64,000 bases of DNA from Pardosa pseudoannulata (Eukaryota > Arthropoda > Arachnida > Araneae > Lycosidae), in NCBI GenBank assembly GCA_032207245.1, contig CM063510.1, forward strand, positions 164,890,928-164,954,927. The letters are read 5' to 3'. Shown here piece after piece: positions 46,990 through 59,283 of the stretch (position 1 is its first letter; each line of letters begins with the position of its first letter). The notes beneath the pieces were generated by a model. It had not been told where the DNA came from, made no database searches, and saw only the letters and a list, made by a program, of their open reading frames with translations. The position numbers and the translations under genes were made by a program.

Positions 46990-47830
46990 TTAAAAAATTT
47001 TAGTGTTCTGTGGAAATCGAATATTCTTTTATCCATTCACGTTCCATAAGTATATAAATCTTTAAGAACATACAGAGGCTCTTGAAAGTGTTCATACATT
47101 GAAGAATTCTGATGAAATAGGGCTCTATCTATTAAATAAAACTGATATTTCACACTAGGAATTTATTAATACTATTATAACCAATTTTAAAGAAATGTTC
47201 TTTGTTAAAAATGGATGATAAAAGAGCCCTCGTGAAAGTTTGAAAGACTCGTGAATAGACTCTACCGTGATATTTCAAAGTTTTTCAGTTGAATGCAACA
47301 TAAGATCAATTAGTTTTTTTATTTTTACAGAATTTTTCACTAATATTTATGAGTTTTAATGATGTGTGTGAATCGAATGAACTATTTTGTTCAATTTCGT
47401 TTCATAAGTCGATAAATCTCTTATGTGGCCTCCACGCTATGGCCAATTGTTCACCACTCCATTACTGGCCTCGATATAGGTCTTGGACGATTGTTCACGG
47501 AGTGCATCCACACATTGGGCCACTAAGAGAGTAAAGTGGAGCTTGCTGGTTGTCTTTTATCTTTGGATAAAAACCGCTTCGGAAGCCATCGTCTGCCATC
47601 ATCGACCTCGATAAGTCATACCCATTCCTAAAGTGGTAATGGTTTGCAATGGACCATAGAGTAGAGGGGGCCTTTAGAAAATACTGTGGTTCCCAAAAGT
47701 GTTCGTATAATTACGAATTCGAATAAAATAGTGCTTTGTCTATGAAAACTAATGTTTCATAATAGTGATATTTTTAACAATATTATAACTAATTTAATTT
47801 GAAAATTATCACACTTTGAAAACTAACAGA
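46990..47830. repeat. two tandem ~350-bp units, the second split by a MITE
   Basis: Unit 1 (46990-47330) and unit 2 (47345-47830 minus the MITE) share GAATCGAAT, CATAAGT..ATAAATCT, AGTGTTC.TA.A, GAATTC.GA..AAATAG.GCT and TATTATAAC.AATTT in order. Unit 1 gives the uninterrupted version of the sequence into which the MITE at 47427-47672 inserted. Confidence 0.75.
47427..47672. mobile_element. GGCCTCCAC-type MITE, copy 1
   Basis: The end GGCCTCCACGCTATGGCC and the inverse of GGACCATAGAGTAGAGGGGG match the ends of the copy at 50922-51215. Interior words are also shared (GTTCACCACT, CACATTGGGCCACTAA, AAAAACCGCTTCGGAAGCCA). It is 246 bp, GC-richer than its host, with no intact coding. The target duplication is unclear, so the superfamily is not assigned. 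Confidence 0.82.
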
Positions 47831-49850
47831 AGTGTATTGTTGCCATGTTAGCTTTCATAAATATTATTCTATTATTCTATTTTTTATAATATAATTTAAA
47901 AACATTTGTACTTTACTATTTTTATTTATAATTTTTCCAATGCGGGGGCACATACCTTGGCCGCTACAAAACCACACATTTAGTTGACCATTTTAGTAAG
48001 TTAACATTACAGGCAATTAGCCTGATTATCTATGTGGGGACAGCACAAACACGTCAGACTTACTTAGGAATAGAACCGAAGCTCTTCTGGTAGAAGCAGA
48101 CCAAGCTAACATCTATACAATCTGTGTGAATATACTATTTTTATTTGAAGGGTTTTTTAAATATATAGTTATTTGCCAAAAATAACTAACGGTTAATATT
48201 ATAACATGTTATTACCCTTTTGTGAAAACATAAATATTTTATGTTGCAAATTTTTATGTTAAATAATAAATAAATGACTACATTTTTTTTTGTATTACTT
48301 ATATATAATGCAACAAATTTATAAAAACTATTATTTCTCAAAAATTTTATTTATAAATGTATTAGCTTATGCGGCTTCAGATATTGTCGAATTTATATGT
48401 GGTGTCTAATAATAAAACGATTCCCCACTTTAGTTTATCGATAGGCTCTGTAATGTTAAGAATTTTTGGTATAGCTATTGTTACAGCTTATGCTATTAAG
48501 AGCTATTAAATAGACTAATTGGATTAGCCATTCATTATCTATACATGTAGATACACACATATTTCGTATTGTTACTAGAATGATTTGCATCATGATTAGA
48601 TCCTTAGGGGATGAAACTTATTAAACCAATTAATAATTTTAGAAACGTATTTTAAAAAAGTTTAAATATGAAATATATATATTTGTATTATGTTTTATAT
48701 GGTTACACAGGGTTTTTTCAAAACTTGATAGTGCTTTAAACATTTTTTTCATTGTGGAAGAAAGTCTTTGAAACTGTTGTTTTTTTTATGTGAGAGTGTT
48801 TTTTTTTACATAAAATTATTGGAAAGTATTTTTTAGATATTCCTCTCTTGTACATAATTATTGTATTTATTTATAATAGTATTAATACCGTAGTCACTTG
48901 ATAATAAAATGCAATTTATTTTCTATAATATATGTTTAGTGCAAATATTTGTTCATTTTATTGTTAATACAGTCTTTATTTTAGAGTAATATTAATTGGT
49001 AGCAATATTGTTTCAGTATTTTATATTGTCAGCTCACATTATAATGTACATAAACAGCAAAATTTGAAAACTAAGTGTATACTGAAATTTTGCTTTGGTA
49101 CCGCTGCTTCAGTTGATGCATTATTAAAAAATAACTATTTAGAAATAACCAATACAGAATTGTAACAAGTAAATATACATCACTATGATGCCGTGTCAAT
49201 AGGTGGTTCTTTTTTATTTACCAATTTAGTATAAACCTTGTTAATAGAATTAATGTGTTAATATTTTTACTATTATATTATGTAGGTTTACATTATATTA
49301 TATAGTTAAACTTGAAAATGCATTACGGCTACTTCAAAAGTTTGCTTAAGTACTTCACTAATGAGATATAGAATAAAATAATTATAGGCAACTGTAATAT
49401 ATCACTAAAGACGTTTCTATACTCATTTTGTTTTTTTCCTCCTTCCACTAAGCATAAACCTAGTTACGTTTAAATTTTAGGTTTCCTTAAATTATTAATT
49501 ATTTTTTTATAAATTTATTATTTATTAAACAATTTAAATTTATTACTGATAATTCTGTCAATATATAAAAGTTTATATTTTCCATTAAAGTATACTTTAT
49601 ATGAAGACTTACAAGTTGAAGACAATTATATGTATTTATTACATACGACCTACTGTTTATGGTATTTTTGGGGGAAAAACAATACCAGTAAATTTTCATT
49701 TATCTAATTACTGGTAAATGTATAGACACTTTTTAATCTTTCTGGTAATTTTTTTTATGAATTGTCATAATATTGTCACGTGTCATAAAATTTTAACATT
49801 GTTTATAACCAATATATTAAATGTTTATTTCTACTTTGCTTTTTTACGCT
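47831..49850. other. AT-rich DNA with no recognised gene
   Basis: A GC-richer patch at 47940-48120 (TGCGGGGGCACATACCTTGG, GGGGACAGCACAAACACGTC) is unassigned and lacks a useful ORF. The rest is highly AT-rich. ORFs up to 66 codons have no motif. Confidence 0.4.
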
Positions 49851-49861
49851 ATATATATATA

Positions 49862-49906
<45 letters not shown>
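49851..49906. repeat. (TA)n microsatellite abutting a transposon end
   Basis: TA dinucleotides with one slip (ATTATA at 49868). They end directly against ACACAGTGAATCAT, the apparent left end of a Tc1-like element. Confidence 0.95.
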
Positions 49907-49911
<5 letters not shown>

Positions 49912-50180
49912 TGAATCATAAAAAAAGTTGTGCAATAAGGTTACAGAATTTCATCCTTTAATAATTTTTGCATTACATTATTCTTCTGAACTAAAATAAA
50001 ATTAAAAAAATATAATTTCAAAAAGAAATCAAACAACTTGTTTTAATTTCAACAGCACATAATCTTAAAATATAAATTTAAAGAACATTATGGGGATATC
50101 ACTTTCGATAGCCAAAAAAAAAAACCTTGAACTTGGGTTTTGGAAACAAAACATAAGTTTTAAATTTTATACAGAAACAT

Positions 50181-51320
50181 TTAATACTTCATGTGATATC
50201 CTTTGGCTGCGATAACAGCATCTAATCTTTTGTTCATCGAAAGAACCAACTTTTTAGTAAAGTCTGTTGGTACACCATGTTGGTGGCCTATATATTCTGA
50301 AGAGCACTTTTTAGTTCATTTTTATATTTTATTTCTCTCATAGTTTTTTTCCATAAATGCTCATAAATATTTTATATGGTTCAAATCCGGATTTTGTGGA
50401 GGATAGGGCATTAATTTTTGTACATTATATAATAATTACTCCTTTACAATCCGAGCGTTATGCGTAGGATCATTGCCTTGGACAAAAGAGTAGTTTGTAT
50501 TTATATTCAATTTTACAGCTGTACCTTCTAAAATTTTTTTAGAACATTTACATATAACATTTTGTCCTTGATATCTTCAATGAACACTAAATTTCCAACA
50601 CCGATAGCTGCCATTGCACCTGTAGCTTGAATTCTATCGTCTGCTTTGAGCAGCTGGGTGACCGCTCAATTCGTAAAGATTTAATGACGCGTTCTGAAGA
50701 AAAAAAGATTGAACTCTGGGAATTTTTAAGAGATGCAGTATTGTCTGTTTTAATGTGCTTTGTAACTTGTCTTTGATGGTGTGAAAATAAATGTTATCGT
50801 TTTTTCAAGGCTGGTAGAATTCAATCCCAGTAAAAGAATCTGAAATAATCAAACGATTTAAACAACAGCACCCCATATCATAACGCTACCACCGCCATGC
50901 TTAATAGTTACTTTATAATGTAGCCTCCACACTATGGCCAGTTGCTCACCACTTCCTGATGGTGACCTCGAACGATGGTTCACCGGTCGCATCCACACGC
51001 TGGGCCACTAAATGAACTGAGCGCATTGATTCATCCATACGGTCTACTGCTCACTTTAGTTGCGCATCTGGCTGCTTTTGATCTTCGGAGAAAAACCGCC
51101 TCGGAAGCCATTGTCCGCCAAGGCTATTTTATCGTCTGCCGCCATCGGCCACGATAAGCCAAACCCCCTCCAGACGGTGGTGATGGCTTGCGGTGGACCA
51201 TAGTGTGGAGGCGCCTTAACCTTTATAACAGTTACTTACCTCTCTAACTGAGGAAGGAATCTTTTTGGGCCGACCATTTCCATTTGGTCTTTGGGAAAGT
51301 TCAACTTTTTTTGGATTTAC
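50181..51320 (-). pseudogene. Tc1-family transposase pseudogene, deleted and interrupted
   Basis: From its 5' side on the minus strand: NPKKVELSQRPNGNGRPKKI (the GRP linker of the DNA-binding domain), then the MITE, then KHGGGSVMIWGAV (the conserved Tc1 GGGSVMVWG block). After a rearranged patch come MAAIGVGNLVFIEDIKDKM, NYSFVQGNDPTHNARIVKE (second catalytic Asp block), MPYPPQNPDLNHIKYLWAF (third block, glutamate of NPIE changed) and the C-terminal AVIAAKGYHMKY-like end (stop 50181-50183). About 100 residues between the GRP linker and GGGSVM are lost. The many stops and shifts show an old inactive copy, of a different subfamily from the 44895 element. Confidence 0.88.
50922..51215. mobile_element. 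GGCCTCCAC-type MITE, copy 2, inside a Tc1 pseudogene
   Basis: The ends GCCTCCACACTATGGCC and the inverse of GGACCATAGTGTGGAGGCG match copy 1 at 47427-47672. The 294-bp body is distinctly GC-richer than its host and keeps CACGCTGGGCCACTAAATGA and AAAAACCGCCTCGGAAGCCA. The 60-codon plus ORF inside is not a known protein. It separates the N-terminal and catalytic parts of the Tc1 pseudogene. Confidence 0.88.
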
Positions 51321-51420
51321 TGTATGTGCAACTGTCTGTATTAACCACGACTGGTCAAATGACTCCGATCATAATGATGCCAAGCTTTTTTGTTGAATTT
51401 TCATTCAAATCACATGATTA

Positions 51421-52284
51421 GATCGCAAATCATATGATCAGCATAATTGTAAAATACTTTGTGTTGTATTTTTTGCATTTGAGTCATATTTTTGTTTTAC
51501 TGCATGATATTTGTTAATAACTATCATTTGTAGATTTCAGTTTTAGATTGATAATTTCAAGTTAAAATACCTTTCAATGTGTCAGTAATTCGCATTTCAT
51601 TATTGTGTTGGCAAATCTTATCCCAAAATTGCATAAAATGTTTTCTGATATTCGAAGTTTTCGAAAAAAAAAAATGCTGTATTTTTGATATAGATTGTAT
51701 AAACTGACTGTATAAGATGGGTAATTAAGACACTCGTATTAAGAAGTTACTTAACTATTCTAGCTTCAAGCTTACCATTACTTTCTTTTTATCTTCAAAA
51801 CTAGTATTATAATCTAATTAATTACTTTAAATAATTTCCAGTATTTTAATTAATATATGAATAAGCTTACATCATTTTTTATTTAGTTAAAAAAAAAGAT
51901 TTCTTATTTTGCTGAATTGTTTTCAATTCATTAAAAAATCGCTGAATTAAACGAATAAATTGAAAATAGTGGAAGTGATATGCAAAAAAGTAAAAATATT
52001 CTATTCATTTAGATGACATTTCTTGTACCTGAGCTTTAATTTTATTTTGTCTTTTATTTTTGCTTAGAATAATCTGTTAGAATCTTTTATAGATAGAATT
52101 TCTTGGTTTTTTTAGATTTAAGAAGAATGCATGAAAATAATATAGGGACTTTATAATATAGACTTTATAATATAGGAAAAGAATATAGACGACAACAATA
52201 CTGTCAGAACGTACTTAGAATTTTGTTAGAAATTTTTTTAAATGCTACTACCAGAATTGAAATAATTTTCCCCATAGATTAACA
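51421..52284. other. AT-rich spacer
   Basis: No gene. A near-palindrome CATATGATCAGCATAATTG at 51431-51449 is probably chance. Confidence 0.45.
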
Positions 52285-53072
52285 TAGAGAAAGAGTCATC
52301 CAATACGTCTATTTTAAAATTAACAGGGGTATTGGGATAATTTTCAGAACCGGAAATTATAAAAGGATTTAGCAATTCTTAAACTGCCTGAGAATTATTA
52401 GAAAATTGTAATTCTTTTAAATAAGAGAGTTTTCTAGAAAATAAAAGTTTGGAAAATAACGAATTCCGCTAGTGAAAAATTTAAAAAAATACTGTGCAAT
52501 ATTAGGTTTCTTGTTTTTTTTTAAAAAGCTTATTTACTGTTAAAGGATAATATAAAGAAACAAAAAATAATTAATCCTTTAAAAAAGAAGCTCAAAATAA
52601 AAAATCAAAAGTGATTAAAAAGTAATTGTGACAAAAAAATGTTAATAATGAAAGAAGTTCACTAGAAAATTAATGCTACCATGTAGCTCATTGAATCTTT
52701 AAAATAATGTACAATTTTTTACTAATATATTTGAATACATTATTTAAATATTAATATGGAAAAGTAGAACTCCGAGAATTGTCATTCTTTTAATTAATTC
52801 TTTTACAAAATTGAGTAACTTTCTGTTTTTCACCAAGACTTAATATCCTAAAAACAGAAAAATAAATATATTTAAGTTTTAAATCAAGTTGGATTTTATT
52901 TGTTTACTAGCATATAGCCCATCATATGATGGGATCAGTAAAATTTTCAATTTTCCAGAATTGTAAAGTACCTTATCAGGCAGGTAAAAAAATGGTTTGT
53001 TTTTTGGCTGAGCATTATTTGGTACACCCTCATTAATTTGTTTATTTTCGTACTCCTCTAAAGTCTTCCGAC
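52285..53072. repeat. direct segmental duplication, copy A (partner 56118-56904)
   Basis: Nearly the whole 790 bp matches copy B in order, with small indels (AAGAGTCATCCAATACGTCT, GAATTATTAG.AAATTGTAAT, AAGTTCACTAGAAAATTAAT). The last 166 bp are the 3' end of a Helitron in both copies, with the same flanking host sequence. The duplication therefore happened after that Helitron insertion. Copy A ends abruptly at CTTCCGACACC, where another repeat begins. Confidence 0.92.
52907..53072 (-). mobile_element. Helitron 3' end, cut off by a rearrangement
   Basis: On the minus strand it ends ...ACTGAT, the perfect hairpin CCCATCATATGATGGG (52918-52933), CTATATG and CTAG (52907-52910), then T. The body matches 56747-56912 and then breaks at 53072, where sequence of the 53073 block takes over. 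Confidence 0.85.
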
Positions 53073-54400
53073 ACCCCCCTCTCGAAAAAAAAGTCTTAGG
53101 CTATTTATTGGCGGTACAGGTGTTTGAAAGTTAGCAAATAACGATCAAAGTGTCATAACCAAAGGGGGACCCGAATTTTTCGATTGTAGTGTCGAGAAAT
53201 CTGTTTAACCCGTTTCTGAACCCAAGAGAGGAAAAAACCGTTACTCCGAGCCTGTGCGCTTAAAAATGTCTGACATATCGAATATTGAATTCAGGGATGA
53301 TTCTGATCCGAATGTTTTTTGTGGGTTTGTTCTAAAAAAACAGATTTTTTTCGGAAATTAAAAAAAAAGAAAGGAAGAAGCCATTTTTTTATCTCACATA
53401 TGTATAAATTTTGATGATAATCTGAAAGTTTTCTGTCTTTTTCTCATCCTTTTTCTCTTTGCCGCGTCCACAATTTTTTTTTCTGACAAAGAGTAGGAAA
53501 GTGTTATCAGTCGACGCTCGCAACACGTGCTTTAAGGTCAAAAAGCCGTGTGACGTGGTATAAATGGAACATAGAACTTGTGTGGTTCTAGTTATAGAAG
53601 TACAACTAAGCCGTAATTCTATTTTTTTCGTAAAAATCAACCGTTTTCTGGATTTCGATTCCAGAAAATGCGCATTTTTTAATGGACCACTATAGTTAAT
53701 AGTGCTATCATAATATGGGGCTCTCATACGGTAGAATTATATTTTAAGAACCTGCATACTTTCTTTTTAGATATCTCCCGAACTCACGTGCATGTAGACA
53801 GATCGTAATACTGTTTTATATATCGGTATTTTTTAATGTCGCGGTAACAGTATTGAGATTCCAATCCCTCCTATAGTTATTTCAAACGGTACTTTATCTT
53901 ATTGACTGAATTTTCTGCTATGGGCAGTGTCTGTAAGAAAATGACACTGTTGCAAATAACTTACGAAATTTTGAATATGCACGGAAGTTTATTGTTGAAA
54001 AATCTGCATCCTATTTTTTTGTTAGGTTTTGCGTGTGCACTGAAGTTGATGAAAAATCATAACTTTTGACGCAAGCGCGGCCACGGGTTCAAATCCCGCT
54101 CTTTGTTCGTAGCCGTTCAAAATCGTAGTAATTAAGTAGTAAATTCCGATGTCTTAAGCCGTCGGGTAACAAAAGAAAACTCTAGCGCTCTCGGACGAAA
54201 CTAAATGGTTACAAATCTGTTAGTCTAAAGTACAATTCGAACCCCCTGGCTCAGATACCAAAATAAAATCCCGTCATATTCGATCATCGTCCCGAAATAT
54301 TACTATTTAAAATTTTTTTTTAATTGTCCACTTAAAAAATAGTCTTATACAGTGCATATATTATTTAAATTATGAGTTTTTAGACATTGATTAAAATTAA
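53073..54400. repeat. large direct repeat, copy A (partner 62640 to window end)
   Basis: About 1.33 kb matches 62640-64000 in order and orientation, from CTCGAAAAAAA..CTTAGGCTATTT through ACTTTATCTTATTGACTGAA to TGCATATATTATTTAAA, with small indels and substitutions. The partner still matches at the window's last base. Near 54080-54205 both carry a tRNA-like B box (GGGTTC(A/G)AATCCCGC) and a SINE-like body. The 112-codon minus ORF 53389-53727 is not recognised and is shortened in the partner. Confidence 0.93.
54085..54207 (+). mobile_element. SINE-like insert within the large repeat, copy A
   Basis: The B box GGGTTCAAATCCCGCTC is followed by TTGTTCGTAGCCGTTCAAAA and a CTCTAGCGCTCT...GACGAAACTAAAT tail, a diverged relative of SINE family 1. 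The A-box half is missing here. The equivalent position in the other copy (63655-63812) keeps more of the head (TATAGCTGAATCGGAAGG). It was present before the large block was duplicated. Confidence 0.7.
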
Positions 54401-56117
54401 ATCTAATGATAATTAATGTATCTTTGCAAACTATTAAGGTATAGATTTTATTGCTATTTAAGAAATTCTGCAGTCACAAAATTAAAAATTTGTTTATAGA
54501 AATGTCTTCTAAAAATTTGATATCTAAAATGCGCATATATATTAATTTTTTTTTTAAATTAGGATATTTGAGAAACTTCTGATTTGAATCTGTTTTCAAT
54601 ATTTTTTATTAGGAGACTTGAGTGATTGTTTATATTAGTAAAAATTATTTAGCTTCTAGTATACTTCATACTTAGGTACTTGTTTTTGCAACATATAAAT
54701 CAAATAAATAATTTTAAATTGTTTTTTAATTTCCGTTTTTCCTTCTGCCTTTTCCTCCTTTTTTCCCCTCTAATATTTAACATCTGAGCCTGCTACTTTT
54801 ATTAAAAATTTTTTGAAATTGTCCATTTAAAAAAATTAGACTCATACTGTATTTTTTTTAACATTAATTATAAATCAATCTAAGAAAATTTAATAGAAAT
54901 TTACAAACTAGTTAAAAACAAATTTTAATGTTACAAAATTTTTAAGTTTTGTTTAGAAGTGCATTTTAAAGCTTCGCTATTTGAAATTACTTTTAAAATA
55001 TTGGTGTACTGTTGAAATCCCTATTTTAACAAACCAGCTTATAACAAATAAAAATTTTGATCTCATGATTTTCCTTTTGTTTGTATGCTAATTTATCCAT
55101 AAATGGTGAATGTCTATTTTATACATTTATAGTGAATCTTAGGAATGACGTAGAAGGATCCCTTTTTTCGGTCATATACTAAGTTTTTTCTTCATTTTTT
55201 ATAAAACTTTTTTGCAGTTATGAGAAGATTTAAATATATGTCTAGATTTAAAAACAAAGTGCATGAAATTAATATCATCTTGTTCTGCTATTCAAGGAAA
55301 GAAAATGTTTTTCGTTGTATAAGACAAAGAAATTCCTTACACTATCCTGAAACTGTCTATAGAAGATTATAAATAAATTCAGTATTGAAATAGTAAGCAA
55401 TAACTAGTTTTGCATTTGTCTACATTTTTGATCATTCGAATAGGCGATCCATCAGTTGTTTGGTTTTAGTCAATTAAGATCATTAAAGATAATATTTTTA
55501 TAAATCGTATATAATATGTAATCTTATGTAAATCTTATACAAGTTATAATTTTCTGAGATCTAACATTAAAGAGTAGAAAACGTTTTTAAAGGTTCTTTA
55601 AGAACCTTTCTTCTAAGGTTTCTTCTAAAGTTAAGTCCAACAAACAATATGGTTCCTCAAAGTTTAATAAAATAAAGTTCAACTGTATTGGTGAATTTAT
55701 TTATTTTTTTAATTAGGCAAATTGAAGAAGCATCTGATTTGAATCTGTTTTAAATTATTTTTTACTAAGAAACTTAAGTACTTGTTTATATTGATAAAAA
55801 GTTATTTAGATATTTTTATATTTCATATTTAGGCACTTGTTTTTGTATTAAGCAAATCGGAACATTAATTTTTGATAGTTACTCAACTACCTCTTTTTTT
55901 GTATTTTTCTCCTTTTTCCCCTCTTTTTCCCCAAAATTTTGACTTCTGTGTCTGTGAAATACAATGATTTCTCACTTATACACACTCTCTTTGGTTCATG
56001 TTTTTGTTGAACCTAATGTAATAACCATTATTTTATCTGATATGTTTCTGATAAGAGGTGCTTAAAAAGTATGAATGGTGCTTAATTTTTTCCATTAAAA
56101 AAGTGTACGAACCATGA
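54401..56117. mobile_element. right part of a larger unclassified DNA transposon
   Basis: The segment ends with GTGCTTAATTTTTTCC and then GTGTACGAACCATG (to 56116), which is the inverse of the terminal CAAGGTTCGTACGGTGCTTA at 62185. So 53073-56116 appears to be a left-truncated copy, and 62185 to the window end the left part, of one family of roughly 3.5 kb. An internal direct repeat occurs (54545-54780 and 55696-55940). No transposase ORF is readable. The superfamily is uncertain, possibly hAT. Confidence 0.5.
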
Positions 56118-56904
56118 TAGAGAAAGAGTCATCCAATACGTCTACTTTAAATTAACAGGGGTACTGGGATAATTTTCAGAACCGGAAATTATAAAAGGAT
56201 TTAGAAATTATTAAACTGCCTGAGAATTATTAGGAAATTGTAATTTCTTATAAATAAGGGAGTTTTCTAGGAAAAAAAAGTTTGGAAAATAACGAATTCC
56301 ACTAGTGAAAAATTTAAAAATATACTGTTCAATAGGAGGTTTCTTGTGTTTTTTAAAAACCTTATTTACTGTTAAAGGAGAATATAAAGAAACAAAAAAA
56401 ATAATTAATCCTTTAAAAAAGAAGCTCAAAATAAAAAATCAAAAGTGATTAAAAAGTAATTGGGACAAAAAAAATGTTAATAATGAAAGAAGTTCACTAG
56501 AAAATTAATGCTACCATGTAGCTCATTGAATCTTTAAAATAATAAAGTAAAAATTTTTACTAATATATTTGAATAAATTATTAAAATATTAATATGGAAA
56601 AGTAGAACTCTGAGAATTGTCATTTTTTAAAATAATTCTTTTTACAAAATTGAGTAATTTTCTGTTCTTCACCCAGATTTAACATCCTATAAACAGAAAA
56701 AAAGGATATATTTAAATTTTAATTCAAGTTGGATTTTATTTGTTTACCAGCATATAGCCAATCATATGATGGGATCAGTAAAAGTTTTAATTTTCCAGAA
56801 TTGTAAAGTATATTATCAGGCAGGTTAAAAAATGGTTTGTTTTTTGGCTGAACATTATCTGGTACACCCTCAATAATTTGTTTATTTTCGTACTCCTCTA
56901 AAGT
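56118..56904. repeat. direct segmental duplication, copy B (partner 52285-53072)
   Basis: It begins immediately at the right end of the transposon above and matches copy A base for base over most of its length. In this copy the Helitron at its right end continues to full length (to 57569). Confidence 0.92.
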
Positions 56905-57569
56905 CTTCCGATACTCTGAATGCAATTTAGAATCACGTTGAATTCATTTGTTAAACCGTGTAGTTATGTATAAAAACAAACACACAAACGCACAAACTTC
57001 TTAATTTTCAAAGATATTTAACTTAAACGCTAGATATTTATTAGTCCGTGAAATAGACTCCTTCTAGACTTTTATGAAAAGAATAATTTGTTAATACCGA
57101 TGATAAAATTTTCATTGCAACAAAAAATAATCGATGATTCAATTTAAAACTATCACATATGTACCTAATCTATTATTTAAGCCAAATATAAAAGAAAATT
57201 ATTGACGTAATATCGAAGTTCAGCGATAAAACGTATGAAAATAATGCAGACTATGTTTAAATAATTTAATAAATCATTAAATGAGATGATTAAAGGAATG
57301 ACTTCATATGCTACAAAAAATGTTATTTTTGAAGGGGTGGATTTCAACCGTTTTAATGACGACAGTATTTTTGCTGTGGTATGAATCATATTTATACCAA
57401 TTTATATTACAATCGGATCGATATATGATACTTTACTAGATTTGAATTTTGCCAACCGTCACTCATCAAGAATCCAATATGGATGTCTCTATCCATTCCA
57501 GGTCCAAACGCTTCATAAATTAGAGGACAGACGGACAGATAACTTAGGCTATTATTATTTAGGGGAGGA
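56747..57569 (-). mobile_element. non-autonomous Helitron, nearly full length
   Basis: On the minus strand it starts A|TCCTCCCCTAA (from 57569) and ends with the hairpin CCCATCATATGATTGG, CTATATG and CTGG (56747-56750), then T; CTGG still fits CTRR. It matches 11362-12298 end to end apart from indels, including AGCCTAAGTTATC, TGAATGGATAGAGACATCCATATT-like and CCGTGTAGTTATGTAT words. It has no Rep/helicase coding. ORFs within it are chance. Confidence 0.82.
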
Positions 57570-58217
57570 TCAAGACATTACAAATATACCAGTATATAAA
57601 GAAGATAAAGAACCCATAAACTATATTTTAAAGATCTGAGCCATACCTCAAACCCACTAATCTTGTTTAAATAATTATACATTGCTCCCAACAACATGTT
57701 CTTCCAGAAGATAACGAAATAAACTGTGCTTACAGCTCAAGCAATCATCGAAAAGGATTTCTAGAACAAATTAAGAATAGCGAGAGTGTGGGGAGATAGC
57801 ATGTGTAAAATTTATTGCACATTATTAGGCTCTTTCTAACTCCCGCGAAAACTCCCCCGATATCTTAAAAGTCACTTTAACGAATGCTTTCTAATGCTGG
57901 TACTTTCATAATCCTTACCCCTTTTCCGATATATATATGCATTGTAGCATTTAAGGTAGTAGGAACATCAGAAAGCATAGGGACTTTTAAGTTATCGGAC
58001 CGAGTTTTCACAGGAGCTGGAAAACTCGTAGTTTCCATTTAATGAATCGGATTTCCCCGCATCCATTTCAATTAAGAGATGGCATGGTCCTGTGTTTCAT
58101 TTCCCTAAGGTGCCTGAGCTTAGTAAAGAATTTTAAAATATAGGTCATATTGGATATATATGTATATAAGTAACAAGTCTAAGTGAGTGTTACATAGACC
58201 ATTCACAATTTCTAACT
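57570..58217. other. unassigned, with a GC-richer patch 57800-58110
   Basis: The inverted pair CTCCCGCGAAAACTC / GAGTTTTCACAGGAG (57839-57853 and 58002-58016), nested with AGTCACTTTAA..GAATGCTTTC against GAAAGCAT..GGGACTTTTAA, suggests a decayed fold-back element spanning about 57835-58025. No coding evidence. Confidence 0.5.
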
Positions 58218-58862
<645 letters not shown>

Positions 58863-58867
58863 GATAC

Positions 58868-58895
58868 CGGGTGATCAAAAAGTCCGTATAAACTT
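58868..58895 (+). mobile_element. possible transposon terminus
   Basis: After the (CATA)n tract and a TA, CCGGGTGATCAAAAAGTCCG resembles the CAGGGTG.TCAAAAA-type ends of IS630/mariner-like elements. No inverse partner was found within the next kilobase. Confidence 0.35.
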
Positions 58896-59002
58896 TAAAA
58901 AATCATATTAACCGGAAAAATAACCAAAATAAAAATCGACAACCTGAATAGGTAAAAAAAATAGTTTCGTATGCAAGTCTTAATTTTTTTTATTCGTTTC
59001 AG

Positions 59003-59172
59003 GACGTAGTAAATGGACCCATCACCAAGTCCGACCTGCTTCGACTTCACGTCGAATGGCGCCTCAGGCATTTTGCCATTCAACTGGGACAGGATCTGCC
59101 AGCCGACAGCGTCTCCGGCTATGCCAGGAAAGCTGTCGACCTACTGCTGCTTAACCTCCTTATGGATTCTAA
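59003..59172 (+). CDS. candidate internal coding exon, unknown protein
   Basis: A 3' splice site with a long T-rich tract (TTTTTTTATTCGTTTCAG) precedes 59003, and a consensus donor (TCTAA|GTAAGT) follows 59172. Between them 56 codons are open (DVVNGPITKSDLLRLHVEWR... to LLLLNLLMD). Composition is strongly GC-rich (GTCTCCGGCTATGCCAGG), unlike anything nearby, with G/C-ending codons dominant. It enters in phase 0, matching the exit phase of the candidate exon at 46871. If unspliced, the frame would stop at TAA 59174-59176. The peptide looks helical, with a leucine-rich end (KAVDLLLLNLLMD); I do not recognise the family. It could instead be captured by the transposon-like end at 58868. Confidence 0.6.
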
Positions 59173-59283
59173 GTAAGTCGGAATATTTTTCAAATGAAAC
59201 CTATTTATTAATATTAGTTAAAAATTAATCTGAAAGGACAGGGGAACCCAAACTTTTTCATCCCACCGCGTACTTAGATCTTT

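Larger units (their letters stand above)
49907..51420 (-). mobile_element. decayed Tc1-like transposon containing a MITE
   Basis: The left end appears to be CACAGTGAATCATAAAAAAA after the TA tract. I could not find its inverse on the right, so the right boundary is approximate. The minus strand carries a broken Tc1-type transposase (separate entry), and a MITE occupies 50922-51215. The target TA belongs to a microsatellite. Confidence 0.7.

Noticed and set aside
51431..51449. Palindrome around CATATGATCAGCATAATTG
   Set aside because: Short and imperfect; expected by chance in AT-rich DNA.
53389..53727. 112-codon minus ORF in the large repeat
   Set aside because: The partner copy has frame changes and a shorter version; no domain recognised.
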